A stretch of 64,000 nt of DNA from CAZUGO01 sp964619935 (GCA_964619935.1 CAZUGO010000054.1:1-64000), one strand, 5' to 3'; positions 37,784-47,108 are shown, counted from the first letter of the stretch. The notes: generated by a model from the sequence alone, not told the origin. Numbers and translations: made by a program.

Positions 37784-38419
37784 ATGGACCGCAGCGGGTG
37801 CGTGATGATGAGTCTGCTGCTGTGGGCCGCGGTTGCGGCTCCGGCCCCGGCCGATTCGGCCGACGGACCTGCCGCCGGCGGCGCCCCGGCCGCCGCGGGC
37901 CGCAGCATCGCCACCGAACAGGATTGGCGCGAGGATGTCCTGTTCTATCTGTTCGCCGGGCTGACCGTCGTGTCGGCGTTGGGCGTGGTGCTGTCCGGCA
38001 GCGTGGTCCGCATGGCCATGTGGTTGTTCGCCGCCTTCGGAGCGGTGGCCATGTTGTTCTTTCTGTTGCAGGCGTTTTTTCTGGGCACCGTGCAACTGAT
38101 CGTCTACGTCGGCGGAATCCTGGTGCTGATCGTGTTCGGGATCATGCTGACGTCCAGCTCGCCGTGGTTGAAGTTCGAGATCCGTCGTCGCGACCTGGCT
38201 GGCAGCGGCGCGGTCTGCCTGGGATTGTTCGGCCTGCTGGGCTACGTGCTGGTCAACCGCCAGTGGGTGTCGTCGGGCCAGGTGGCCGAGGGCATGCAGA
38301 TGGCCGTCCTGGGCAAGCGACTGCTGACCGACTACCTGGTGCCGTTCGAGGTGACCAGCGTGCTGCTCCTGGTGGTGATGATCGGGGCGGCGTACCTCGC
38401 GAAGCAGGACCGCAATTAG
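37784..38419 (+). CDS. nuoJ: NADH-quinone oxidoreductase subunit J
   Basis: A 211-residue membrane subunit. The core VQLIVYVGGILVLIVFGIMLT is the conserved third helix. Five hydrophobic segments are present. A 40-residue N-terminal lead holds a signal-peptide-like segment (MMSLLLWAAVAAPAPADSADG) followed by an Ala/Gly-rich linker, not found in most NuoJ. It lies 62 bases after nuoH. Confidence 0.93.
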   Translation: MDRSGCVMMSLLLWAAVAAPAPADSADGPAAGGAPAAAGRSIATEQDWREDVLFYLFAGLTVVSALGVVLSGSVVRMAMWLFAAFGAVAMLFFLLQAFFLGTVQLIVYVGGILVLIVFGIMLTSSSPWLKFEIRRRDLAGSGAVCLGLFGLLGYVLVNRQWVSSGQVAEGMQMAVLGKRLLTDYLVPFEVTSVLLLVVMIGAAYLAKQDRN

Positions 38420-38425
38420 AGGACA

Positions 38426-38755
38426 ATGGCGATGGCGGGCATGGTGGCGACGATCGGCTTGACGCATTACCTGGTGCTGGGGGCGGCGGTGTTCTGCATC
38501 GGGATCTGGGTCATGGCGATCAAGCGCAATGCCATCGGGATCTTGATCGGCGTGGAACTGGTGCTCAATGCCAGCAACATCAACCTGGTGGCCTTCTCGC
38601 GCTACCACACCGGGACGCTCGACGGCCAGATCACGGCGTTGTTTGTAATTGTGCTGGCGGCGGCCGAGGCCGCCGTGGCGGTGGCCATCGTCATGAACTT
38701 CTACAAGAACTTTGCCAGCATCGACGTCGACAAGGGCGTGCGGCTCAGGGGATGA
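38426..38755 (+). CDS. nuoK: NADH-quinone oxidoreductase subunit K
   Basis: A 109-residue antiporter-like subunit with three membrane helices. GILIGVELVLNASNINLVAF carries the key Glu in helix 2, and AAEAAVAVAIV that of helix 3. It follows nuoJ by six bases with AGAGG before the ATG; a second in-frame ATG six bases later has better spacing. Confidence 0.95.
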   Translation: MAMAGMVATIGLTHYLVLGAAVFCIGIWVMAIKRNAIGILIGVELVLNASNINLVAFSRYHTGTLDGQITALFVIVLAAAEAAVAVAIVMNFYKNFASIDVDKGVRLRG

Positions 38756-38771
38756 GGATGATCAGCGCCTG

Positions 38772-41081
38772 ATGGCTACCGGAATGACATTGAGTCTGTG
38801 CCTGTGCGCCGGCGTGGGGATCCCGCTGCTGATGTTCGGGTTGTTGGCGTTTGCCGGTCCGCGGCTGGGCAAGCCCGGGGCCAGCGTGCCGGCCATCCTG
38901 GGGATCCTGAGCAGTCTGGGTGTGGCGGTCTACGTGCTGGTGGCCTGGCTGGGACTGCAACCCGCCGAACGGCTGGCGGCGGCCGAGGAGGCCTTGACGG
39001 TGCACTGGGTGACCCTCGGTGACATCGCGATCCACTTCGGCGTGCAGTTGGATTCCCTGACGGTGGCCATCTACTTCATGGTTACCCTGGTGTCGAGCTG
39101 CATCTTCGTATTTTCGCGCGGGTACATGTCCGGCCACAGCGACGAGGTCGACCATACCTGCAAGTACCACCGCTTCTTTGCCTACCTGTCGTTGTTCGCC
39201 TTCAGCATGCTGGGGCTGGTGATCAGCTCCTCGCTGGTGTTTTTGTTCGTGTTCTGGGAGCTGGTCGGCGTGTGCAGCTACCTGCTGATCGGCTTCTACT
39301 TCGACAAGAAATTTGCGTCCGACGCCGCCATGAAGGCGTTCATCGTCAACCGGATCGGCGACTTCGGGTTCATGATCGGCCTGGGTCTGGTGGCCTGGTT
39401 TCTGGGCGACCTGTCGATCGACGGGGCGGCGGCCGCCTTCGCGGGGCAATACCCCGGCCAGGGGCTGTTTGCCGCCTCGCTGCAGGTCTTTGGCTGGCAG
39501 ATCAGCGGCGGCACCGTTGCCACGTTGATGGGTGTCTGCCTGTTCTGCGGCTGCATCGGCAAGAGCGCCCAGCTTCCGCTGCAGGTCTGGCTGCCCGACG
39601 CCATGGCCGGTCCGACGCCGGTCAGCGCCCTGATTCACGCGGCGACCATGGTGGCGGCGGGCGTGTACCTGGTGGCCCGGATCTTCCCGCTGCTGACCCC
39701 CGATGCCCAGTTGATCATTGCCGTGATCGGGTGCCTGACGCTGACCATGGCGGCCTTGATCGCCATCGTCCAGACCGACATCAAGAAGGCGTTGGCTTAC
39801 TCGACCCTGTCGCAACTCGGTTACATGGTCTTCGGGCTGGGGGTGGGCGCCTGGGTCGGTGCGCTGTTCCACCTGGTCACCCACGCGTTCTTCAAGGCCA
39901 TGTTGTTCCTGGGCTCGGGCCAGGTCATCGAAGGGTGCCACCACGAGCAGGACATGCGGCGGATGGGCGGGTTGCGGCACAAGATGCCGGTGACCTGCTG
40001 GACGTTCCTGGTGGGCGTGCTGGCGATTTCCGGTGTCGGCATCTACGGCTTGAACACCATGAAGGGCACCGGGCTGGGCGGGTTCTACAGCAAGGACGAG
40101 ATTCTGGCGGTGGCGTTCTACCGGGCGTACGGCCCGGCGGGTGCCGCCGACCCGCACGCCGGCGGGTCACCGGCCGCTGCCGGGGTTCGGCTGGCGGCGC
40201 TCTTGGGGGAGCCGACTCACGGTCACGACGCGGCCGCCGGCGACGACCACCCGGGTGCGGCCGCCGGCGACGCCCGGGGCACGCACTTCGCCGGCGAGCT
40301 GGGCTCCAGTCGCGTGCCGCGGATTCCCAAGTGGCTGTTCTGGCTGCCGATCATCACCGCCTACATCACGCCTTTCTACATGTTCCGGGTGTGGTGGCTG
40401 ACCTTCATGGGCCGGCCGCGTGACGCCCATGTCCACGAACACGCCCACGAGATTCCGCTGATGAAGTGGCCGCTGGTGGCGCTGGCCATCGGGACGGCGC
40501 TGAGCAGTTGGTTCTGGTTCCGGCCGCTGATTGCCGATGCCGCGCCACTGGCGGCCGGAACGGCGGTTCTGGTGGCGCCGCTCGACGGCCATGAGCATGC
40601 CATCCACGACGCGGCCCACGTCCCGCTGACCAACATTGTGTACTGGTCGTTTGCGGTCGGCTTTCTATTGGCCTGGCTGCTGTATCGCAACGGCTTGGAG
40701 CTGGCCCGGTCCCTGGCCGCCCAGCCGGGCTTGCGCCTGGCCCACACCGTGCTGACCCACAAGTTCTACTTCGACGAGGTGTACAACGCCGTGGTGGTCG
40801 GGGGGACTCGGGTGCTGGCGGTGGTCTGCGGCTGGCTGGACCGCTGGCTGCTCGACTTTGCGATTGTGGAGAACCTCGCCCGCCTGGTCAAGGCGTTGGC
40901 GCTGGTGTCCGGTGATCGCCTGGACGCCCGCGGCGTCGACCAACTCGCCGAAGGGCTCGGCCGCGGGGCCTTCGATATCGGCGACGGCTTTCGGGCGATT
41001 CAGACCGGTCGGATTCGGAACTACGTGATCTTCAGCGCGGCGGCGGTCCTGGTGGTCGCGGTCATGATTGCGGTAGGCTGA
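38772..41081 (+). CDS. nuoL: NADH-quinone oxidoreductase subunit L
   Basis: The largest proton-pumping subunit, at 769 residues. It has FWELVGVCSYLLIGF, the central Lys region WLPDAMAGPTPVSALIHAATMV, and KKALAYSTLSQLGYMV. An unusual loop of about 55 residues, rich in Ala, Gly, His and Asp (PHAGGSPAAAG, THGHDAAAGDDHPG), is inserted between SKDEILAVAFYRAYG and WLFWLPIITAYITPF. Two further His clusters follow (DAHVHEHAHE and DGHEHAIHDAAH). The C-terminal amphipathic helix region is present. ATG 38772 was chosen; longer leads overlap nuoK. Confidence 0.94.
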   Translation: MATGMTLSLCLCAGVGIPLLMFGLLAFAGPRLGKPGASVPAILGILSSLGVAVYVLVAWLGLQPAERLAAAEEALTVHWVTLGDIAIHFGVQLDSLTVAIYFMVTLVSSCIFVFSRGYMSGHSDEVDHTCKYHRFFAYLSLFAFSMLGLVISSSLVFLFVFWELVGVCSYLLIGFYFDKKFASDAAMKAFIVNRIGDFGFMIGLGLVAWFLGDLSIDGAAAAFAGQYPGQGLFAASLQVFGWQISGGTVATLMGVCLFCGCIGKSAQLPLQVWLPDAMAGPTPVSALIHAATMVAAGVYLVARIFPLLTPDAQLIIAVIGCLTLTMAALIAIVQTDIKKALAYSTLSQLGYMVFGLGVGAWVGALFHLVTHAFFKAMLFLGSGQVIEGCHHEQDMRRMGGLRHKMPVTCWTFLVGVLAISGVGIYGLNTMKGTGLGGFYSKDEILAVAFYRAYGPAGAADPHAGGSPAAAGVRLAALLGEPTHGHDAAAGDDHPGAAAGDARGTHFAGELGSSRVPRIPKWLFWLPIITAYITPFYMFRVWWLTFMGRPRDAHVHEHAHEIPLMKWPLVALAIGTALSSWFWFRPLIADAAPLAAGTAVLVAPLDGHEHAIHDAAHVPLTNIVYWSFAVGFLLAWLLYRNGLELARSLAAQPGLRLAHTVLTHKFYFDEVYNAVVVGGTRVLAVVCGWLDRWLLDFAIVENLARLVKALALVSGDRLDARGVDQLAEGLGRGAFDIGDGFRAIQTGRIRNYVIFSAAAVLVVAVMIAVG

Positions 41082-41168
41082 CGGCCCGATTTCCGGGGCC
41101 GCCGCCAGCCGCTTCCGGCGGGCGTGCCGCCCGGCGGCCTCGAGCACCCGCAACAGGTGGATGAACCC

Positions 41169-42791
41169 ATGATTCTGACGTGGATCATTTTTGTGCCGGC
41201 CCTGGGGGCGGCGTTGTGTCTGGTACTGCCCGGCCGGTGGTCGCGGCGCGTGGCCATGCTGACCACCGCCCTGACGCTGGTCCTAGGCGCCTCCTTGTTC
41301 ACCGACTACTTCGGTGACGACGCCGGCGGGCCGGCAGCCCAGACGGTCTTCGGATCCAGCTACGGGTCGGCCGACTCCTTGCGGCACAGCTTCCGGACGC
41401 CCTGGATTTCAGGCGACAAGTTCACCATCGAATACTACGTCGGCATGGACGGGTTGAGTTTTCCGCTGGTGATCCTGACCTGCCTGATCAGCTTCTTGTC
41501 CTGCTGGGCCAGCTTCACCATCAAGAAGGCCCAGCGGGCCTACTACGTGCTGTTCCTGCTGCTGGAGACCGGCATGCTCGGGGTGTTCCTGGCCCTGGAT
41601 TTCTTCCTGTTCTACGTGTTCTGGGAAGTCATGCTGCTGCCCATGTACTTCCTCATCGGCGTGTGGGGCGGCCCTCGCAAAGAGTATGCCGCCATCAAGT
41701 TCTTCCTGTTCACGCTGGCGGGTTCGGTGTTGATGCTGGTGGCCATCGTGGCGTGTTACTTCTTCAGTGCCGCGGCGCCCGGCAGTACCGGCGGGACCTT
41801 CGACATCATCCGCATGAGCACCGACAGTGCCATCGTCAAGTACTTCAACCAGCCCAACAACCTGCTGCTGGGGTTCCGCTTCGCCTCGGTGATGTTCCTG
41901 TTCCTGGGCATCGGGTTCGCCATCAAGGTCCCGACCTTCCCGTTCCACACCTGGTTGCCGGACGCCCACGTCGAGGCCCCGACGCCGATCAGCATGATCC
42001 TGGCCGGTGTGTTGCTGAAGATGGGGGCCTACGGTTTCTTCCGGATCGCCTACCCGATGTTCCCCGCAGTGGCCCTGGACTGGGCCTTCTACGTGGCCTT
42101 GATCGGCGTGATCAGCATCCTCTACGGAGCCTTGTGCGCCATGGCCCAGACCGATTTCAAGAAGCTGGTGGCCTATAGCTCCATCAGCCACATGGGCTAC
42201 GTGATGCTCGGCCTGGCGGTATTGAACAAGACCGGGTTTCAAGGGGCCATGTTCCAGGTGCTGGCCCACGGCATTTCCTCACCGATGTGCTTTTTCCTGG
42301 TCGGCGTGATCTACGAGCGGGCCCATCACCGCGAGATCAACCGCTTCGGCGGGCTGTGGCTAACCATGCCGACCTACGGGTCGCTGGCCACGCTGGGCTT
42401 CTTCGCGTCGCTGGGGCTGCCGGCCTTGTGCGGATTCATCGGCGAGGCCTTCGTGGTCCTGGGGGCCTTCCGGGCGGGCGATCAGTTCTCGTGGGCCTTC
42501 AGCATGGCCATCCTGGCGGCCTTCGGGGCCATTCTGACCGCCGGATACATCCTATGGATGATTCAGCGGGTCTACCTGGGCCCGGCGAAGCAAGAGTACC
42601 AGCAGTACCCGCAGGCCAGCCGCACCGAGTTGGCCGTGCTGGCGCCGATGGCGGTGTTGTGCATCGTGATGGGCATTCTCCCGAAGCACACCGTGTTTGA
42701 TTTCATGAATGGAACCCTGGACCTGCTGGTTGAAGCGGTGGCCGGCGCCGGGGGCATGACCCAACCCCTGGCCGCCGCGGTGGGGCTGTAA
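41169..42791 (+). CDS. nuoM: NADH-quinone oxidoreductase subunit M
   Basis: A proton-pumping antiporter-type subunit of 540 residues. It has FYVFWEVMLLPMYFLIGVWGG with the key Glu, FHTWLPDAHVEAPTPISMILAGVLLKMGAYG with the central Lys, and FKKLVAYSSISHMGYV. ATG 41169 is preceded by AGGTGGA. Ends two bases before nuoN. Confidence 0.96.
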   Translation: MILTWIIFVPALGAALCLVLPGRWSRRVAMLTTALTLVLGASLFTDYFGDDAGGPAAQTVFGSSYGSADSLRHSFRTPWISGDKFTIEYYVGMDGLSFPLVILTCLISFLSCWASFTIKKAQRAYYVLFLLLETGMLGVFLALDFFLFYVFWEVMLLPMYFLIGVWGGPRKEYAAIKFFLFTLAGSVLMLVAIVACYFFSAAAPGSTGGTFDIIRMSTDSAIVKYFNQPNNLLLGFRFASVMFLFLGIGFAIKVPTFPFHTWLPDAHVEAPTPISMILAGVLLKMGAYGFFRIAYPMFPAVALDWAFYVALIGVISILYGALCAMAQTDFKKLVAYSSISHMGYVMLGLAVLNKTGFQGAMFQVLAHGISSPMCFFLVGVIYERAHHREINRFGGLWLTMPTYGSLATLGFFASLGLPALCGFIGEAFVVLGAFRAGDQFSWAFSMAILAAFGAILTAGYILWMIQRVYLGPAKQEYQQYPQASRTELAVLAPMAVLCIVMGILPKHTVFDFMNGTLDLLVEAVAGAGGMTQPLAAAVGL

Positions 42792-42792
42792 C

Positions 42793-44394
42793 GTGAGCGG
42801 CGCCGTCATGGCAGAAAGCCTGGTTCAGTACTGGTTGCCCTCGGCCACCGAGCTGCGGCTCTTTGGACCCGACTTGGCACTGGTCGGCACCCTGATCGTG
42901 ATCCTGGTCGGAGCCATGATCGTCGGGAAGCGCCCGCGGGTGTGTGCCGCCCTGGCCGCCGTTGGGGTGATCGTGGCGCTGGGCTTGAACGTGCAGGTGG
43001 CCGGGTTGTTGTCCGAAACCGCCGGTGGGTTTCAGGGGGCCATGGAGCCGGCTGCCGGCCGCCCGATGTTGATCGCCGACAGCCTGACGGTGTTCTTCAA
43101 ATTCGTGCTGTTGGTGTTTCTGTTGGCGGTGACGCTGTTGTGGCGCGTGGGTGGCTCCGCCGCGGTGCCGGACGCTCCGGAGTTCCTGGTGCTGCTGCTG
43201 GGCAGTGCCCTGGGCATGTCCTTGATGGTCAGCACATTGAACGTGCTGATGATCGTCATCGCCATCGAGCTGGCCTCTTTGCCCAGCTATGCCATCGTGG
43301 CGTTCGACAAGCGCTCCCGTCCGGGCGCCGAGGGCGCCTTGAAGTACGTCGTATTCGGTTCGGCCAGTGCCGGGATCATGTTGTATGGAGCCAGCCTGCT
43401 GTACGGTCTCTTCGGGACGCTGGATTTGTCGGTGATGGCCGGCCGGATCGCCCAGACGCTCCAGCAGGGCGAGGACCGGCTGCTCCTGGCCGTGGCCTTG
43501 TTTACCTTCCTGGTCGGCGTCGGCTTCAAGATTTCCGCCGTTCCGTTCCATTTCTGGTGTCCGGACGTCTTTGAGGGCGCCCGCATCGAGGTCACCACCT
43601 GGCTGAGTGTGGCGTCCAAGGCGGCCGGCCTGTGCCTGCTGCTGCGGATCATGTACACCCTGGCCGTGGCCGCCGGCGGCTCGGCGGTCGAGACGTTGGA
43701 GCCGATGACCCGGGCGGTGGCGACGTTCGCGGCGCTGACCTGCTTCGTCGGCAACCTCGCGGCCTATCGCCAGACCAGTGTCAAGCGGATGCTGGCCTAC
43801 TCCTCCATCGCCCACGCTGGTTACATGCTCATGCTGGGCGCGATCACCCTGCAGCAATCGGCGTCCACCGACGTGTTCGTGGCGCTGATCTGCTATGTGG
43901 TGATGTACCTGTTCATGAATCTGGGGGCCTTCGGGGCCACCGCCCTGGTGGTCTGGCAGACCGGCAGCGACCGCATTGAGGAGTTCAACGGGCTCGGGCG
44001 GCGATGCCCCTGGCTGGCGTTTGGGATGACGGTGTGCCTGTTCAGCCTCATCGGCATGCCGCCTTTGGGTGGGTTTCTGGCCAAGTGGTGGCTGCTGTAC
44101 GCCCTGGCCAACCAGGGCGGCTGGTTGTACCTGCTGGTGATCTGGCTCAGCCTGAATACCTTGTTCAGTCTGTTCTATTACATGCGGATCATCAAGCACA
44201 TGTACATGGTGGATGACGGTCGCGAGCGGCTGTCGGCATCGCTGCCGGGCTTGGTGCTGGTCAACCTGTGCGCGGTGGTGCTGCTGCTCGGCGGCACGCT
44301 GGGTGCGGACTACTTCAAGACCCAGGCGGCTGAGTATGCCGATGGCCTTTTCGAACCCGGGGTCCAGGCCCATGAACTCGCCGAGTCTCACTGA
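42793..44394 (+). CDS. nuoN: NADH-quinone oxidoreductase subunit N
   Basis: A proton-pumping antiporter-type subunit of 533 residues. It has the typical AIELASLPSYAIVAFDK, FHFWCPDVFEGAR and VKRMLAYSSIAHAGYM, and ends with SLFYYMRIIKHMYM. Start is GTG 42793 or ATG 42808. Its last 23 bases overlap the next gene in another frame, so the two are likely translationally coupled. Confidence 0.95.
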   Translation: MSGAVMAESLVQYWLPSATELRLFGPDLALVGTLIVILVGAMIVGKRPRVCAALAAVGVIVALGLNVQVAGLLSETAGGFQGAMEPAAGRPMLIADSLTVFFKFVLLVFLLAVTLLWRVGGSAAVPDAPEFLVLLLGSALGMSLMVSTLNVLMIVIAIELASLPSYAIVAFDKRSRPGAEGALKYVVFGSASAGIMLYGASLLYGLFGTLDLSVMAGRIAQTLQQGEDRLLLAVALFTFLVGVGFKISAVPFHFWCPDVFEGARIEVTTWLSVASKAAGLCLLLRIMYTLAVAAGGSAVETLEPMTRAVATFAALTCFVGNLAAYRQTSVKRMLAYSSIAHAGYMLMLGAITLQQSASTDVFVALICYVVMYLFMNLGAFGATALVVWQTGSDRIEEFNGLGRRCPWLAFGMTVCLFSLIGMPPLGGFLAKWWLLYALANQGGWLYLLVIWLSLNTLFSLFYYMRIIKHMYMVDDGRERLSASLPGLVLVNLCAVVLLLGGTLGADYFKTQAAEYADGLFEPGVQAHELAESH

Positions 44395-44821
44395 GACGCT
44401 CGATGCCCTGGTGCATGCCGAGCGGCGCAGCCTGCTGCCGCGCCTGCACGAGAGCACCGTGTTTGTCTCCTGGGCGTCGGCCGCCGAGGCCGATGCGGTG
44501 CGGATCATGGTGGCCGAGGAGCGCGAGCACGTCAACTGGCTGGTGGACCTGATCAATGAGCTGGGAGAGTCGCCGACGCCGTGCACGTTCGACATCCACA
44601 GCGCCACCTTCCACTACATGGGACTCAGCTACGTCCTGCCCATGGTCTTGAGCAACAAGAAACAACTGCTGCAGACCTACGAGCACCGTGCTGCCGGCGC
44701 GGCTGCCGACGCCCGAGCCGCGGCCCTGGTGTCCCGAATCCAGGCCCGCCACCAGGCCCACCTGCGGACCTTGGAGTCCTTCGCCGCATCCGCGACCCCG
44801 TGCGCGCCTGCCAGCCCGTGA
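44372..44821 (+). CDS. small ferritin-like helical protein, unknown
   Basis: A 149-residue protein that looks almost wholly helical. Helix pairs hold ETLDALVHAERRSLLPRLHES, then ADAVRIMVAEEREHVNWLVDLINELG, with an EExxH motif like the metal-binding helices of ferritin-like proteins. After a Pro turn comes HYMGLSYVLPMVLSNKKQLLQTYEH. A second metal-binding EExxH is not obvious, so a di-iron site is not proved. The start overlaps nuoN by 23 bases, suggesting cotranslation and a role tied to complex I. It is not a known complex I subunit. Confidence 0.6.
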   Translation: MNSPSLTETLDALVHAERRSLLPRLHESTVFVSWASAAEADAVRIMVAEEREHVNWLVDLINELGESPTPCTFDIHSATFHYMGLSYVLPMVLSNKKQLLQTYEHRAAGAAADARAAALVSRIQARHQAHLRTLESFAASATPCAPASP

Positions 44822-45026
44822 CGAGGGCGGTCGCAGCCATTGCATCCCCGGCAGGGTTGGCATGCTCATGCGCAGCGGGGGCCGGCGCGAGGTGTCGGCC
44901 CTCCCACTGGGGTTTGGAACCGAGCGTCCATGCGACCCGCGTCCCGCCAGAGCCGGCGATGCGGTCCGCCGCGACCTGGGGTCACGGCAGCAGGGTGTTG
45001 CGAGCGCGGTCGCCGGGTGTTCGGGT

Positions 45027-45110
45027 CCAGCGCGTGCTGCGCCCGCGCCGGTTCCTTACCGCGCCGGCTGCCAGCGCGTACTGCGCCGGCTGCCAACGCG
45101 TACCGCGCAG
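45027..45110 (+). repeat. degenerate 22-bp tandem repeat in a gene-free gap
   Basis: Two near-identical copies (45061-45082 and 45083-45104) differ at two bases. A diverged copy (45039-45060) precedes them and partial copies flank. The unit starts GCGCCGGCTGCCA. It lies in the 44822-45351 gap (530 bases), which otherwise shows no promoter or supported gene; frames there look compositionally random. The gap also holds a loosely repeated CGGGTGTTC near 45013 and 45204. Confidence 0.7.
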
Positions 45111-45351
45111 AGGAACGAGCCCTCGTTGCAAACGACCCGCATGAACCCATGCCGCGTTGGCCCCACCCAGGCCGTCCGGGATCTGACCCGCCGGCCGGGC
45201 TTGCCGGGTGTTCCCAGGTCCGGCGAGGGCAGCGACTCGGCAGGCAGGGGTTCGGACCGACCGAGCGTGTTTGGTCTGCGGACCCTGGACGCCGCTTCTT
45301 ACGCGGTTTGCGAGGCACGTTGAATCCTTGCTTCCGGCGCGGGCGTGCACC

Positions 45352-45699
45352 CTAAAAATCGCGGCGCGGGGGCGGTGGGATGGGCAGCGGCTGGGAGACG
45401 TCGACCAGCAGATCGGGTCCCTGGACCTGGCAGGCGTAGCGCCTGAGAAACACATCGTGGGTACCCACGCAATGTCCGGTCAGCAGGTTGAACTTCCAGC
45501 GGTGCAGCGGACAGAGCACCACGGCGCGGTGCAGCGTGCCGGCTGAGAGGTTGCCGCCGGCGTGGGGGCAGCGGTTGTCGCTGACCACATAACGATCCGG
45601 ATGCTCCAGGTGAAACACCGCCAGCTCCAGGTCGTGATGGCGCACGAACACGCGGTGTCCGGGGGGGCAGTGGTCGGTCGCGATGATTCGCTCAAACAT
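45352..45699 (-). CDS. small Rieske [2Fe-2S] protein
   Basis: A 115-residue soluble Rieske-type ferredoxin. The cluster ligands are C44 and H46 (CPHAGG) and C63 and H66 (CPLHRWKF). The spacing and short length resemble NirD-like or dioxygenase ferredoxin components rather than bc1 Rieske proteins. The start at 45699 is ATG. It runs on the minus strand 96 bases after sucC, so it may share its transcript. The partner oxygenase or reductase is not in view. Confidence 0.87.
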   Translation of the reverse strand: MFERIIATDHCPPGHRVFVRHHDLELAVFHLEHPDRYVVSDNRCPHAGGNLSAGTLHRAVVLCPLHRWKFNLLTGHCVGTHDVFLRRYACQVQGPDLLVDVSQPLPIPPPPRRDF

Positions 45700-45795
45700 G
45701 GCGGTCGCCGGTCTCAGGGCATGGGCGGCCAGTGGTCTGGTACGCGGGCCTGAACGTGGGTCCGCCTGGCGCCGCGGCCGGCGGCCGGACCGCGG

Positions 45796-46956
45796 TCACA
45801 CCGCGGCACAGACCTTCCGGGCGGCGTCGGTCAGATCATTGGCGGTGATCAGTCCGGCAATCTCGGCGTGCCGCAGCATGTCCCGGGCTTTCTCGACGTT
45901 GGTCCCTTCCAGGCGAACCACCACGGGCACCTTGAAGCCGATCTGTCTTCCGGCCTGGATCAGGGCATCGGCGATGACGTCGCACTTGGCGATGCCGCCG
46001 AAGATGTTCACCAGGATGCCTTTGACGCGGTCGTCACTCAGGATGATCTTGAACGCCTCCACCGCGCCGGTGGTGGTCACGCTGCCGCCGACGTCCAGAA
46101 AGTTGGCCGGTTCGCCGCCGTGCAGCTTGATGATATCCATGGTGCTCATGGCCAGTCCGGCGCCATTGACCAGGCAGCCGATGGTGCCGTCGAGGGCGAT
46201 GTAGGACAGGTTGTGGGCACGGGCGCGGATTTCGCTGGGGTGGTCTTCTGCGGGATCGTGCATGCTCTGGAGGTCCGGATGCCGGAACGCGGCGTTGTCG
46301 TCGAAGGTCATCTTGGCATCGATGGCCAGGATTTCGCCGGCAGGGGTCCGCACCAGCGGGTTGATCTCGGCCAGGGAGCAGTCATACTTCACGAACAGCT
46401 CGGCCAGCCCGTTGAGCACTTTGCGGACGGCGGCTGACTCGGACTTCTCACGAAAGCCCAGCGCCTGGATCAGATTGGCAGTCTGGAAGGGCAGCAGCCC
46501 CAGGTGTGGATGCAGCCACTCCTTGACGATGGCGCCCGGGTTGCAGGCGGCAACCTCTTCGATCTCCACGCCGCCTTCGCGGCTGACCATCATCACCGGC
46601 GTGGACCGGGCCCGGTCGATGACCATGCCGACGTAGTATTCGCGATCGATGTCCACCGCCGAGGCGATGAGCAGCCGTTTGACGGCGATGCCGTCGGGGC
46701 CGGTTTGTTTGCTGACCATGCGGTTTGCGAGCATGAATTCGGCGGCCTGCCGGACCTGGTCGGCGCTGCGGCACAGTTTGACAAAACCGGCTTTTCCGCG
46801 GCCGCCGGCGAAGACCTGGGCCTTGACCACCACCCCACCGCCGATGCGGTCGTACGCAGCGGCGACTTGTTCCGCCCCGCTGACCGTTTCCGAAGGGGGC
46901 ACCGGAACGCCGAATCGTTCCAGGAGTCCACGAGCCTGGTATTCATGGATACGCAT
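45796..46956 (-). CDS. sucC: succinyl-CoA ligase subunit beta
   Basis: The beta subunit binds nucleotide and, with SucD, makes succinate and NTP in the citric acid cycle. The 386 residues begin MRIHEYQARGLLERFGVPVP and contain an ATP-grasp domain (VVKAQVFAGGRGKAGFVKL), CSLAEINPLV and the C-terminal GILVNIFGGIAKCDVIADAL. SucD, usually adjacent, is absent; a Rieske gene occupies that place. AAGGA lies 11 bases before the ATG. Confidence 0.93.
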   Translation of the reverse strand: MRIHEYQARGLLERFGVPVPPSETVSGAEQVAAAYDRIGGGVVVKAQVFAGGRGKAGFVKLCRSADQVRQAAEFMLANRMVSKQTGPDGIAVKRLLIASAVDIDREYYVGMVIDRARSTPVMMVSREGGVEIEEVAACNPGAIVKEWLHPHLGLLPFQTANLIQALGFREKSESAAVRKVLNGLAELFVKYDCSLAEINPLVRTPAGEILAIDAKMTFDDNAAFRHPDLQSMHDPAEDHPSEIRARAHNLSYIALDGTIGCLVNGAGLAMSTMDIIKLHGGEPANFLDVGGSVTTTGAVEAFKIILSDDRVKGILVNIFGGIAKCDVIADALIQAGRQIGFKVPVVVRLEGTNVEKARDMLRHAEIAGLITANDLTDAARKVCAAV

Positions 46957-47040
46957 TGCAATGGGTTCCTTGCCGCCCTGCGGCCGTGTGGCGAGGTTCG
47001 TGCCATGATTGTGCGGGGCGGACCGGCGATGTCAAGCGCC

Positions 47041-47084
47041 CAAAAGAGAAACGGCGGCCGGCATCCAAAGCGCCGGCCGCCGTT
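47041..47084 (-). terminator. intrinsic terminator of the Cys-repeat protein gene
   Basis: A perfect 13-base stem (47050-47062 with 47072-47084) and a nine-base loop. In minus-strand reading the stem is followed by TTCTCTTTTG. It starts 25 bases downstream of the stop at 47109. Confidence 0.85.
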
Positions 47085-47108
47085 GTAACGGCAAGGAGCA
47101 AGGTGTGC

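Noticed and set aside
44840..45355. Several overlapping frames of 110-210 codons in the repeat-bearing gap
   Set aside because: Composition follows the repeats; no motif, no starts with ribosome sites.
45772..45796. GC-rich inverted repeat at the end of sucC
   Set aside because: It has no T-run and overlaps the coding end, so it is not called a terminator.
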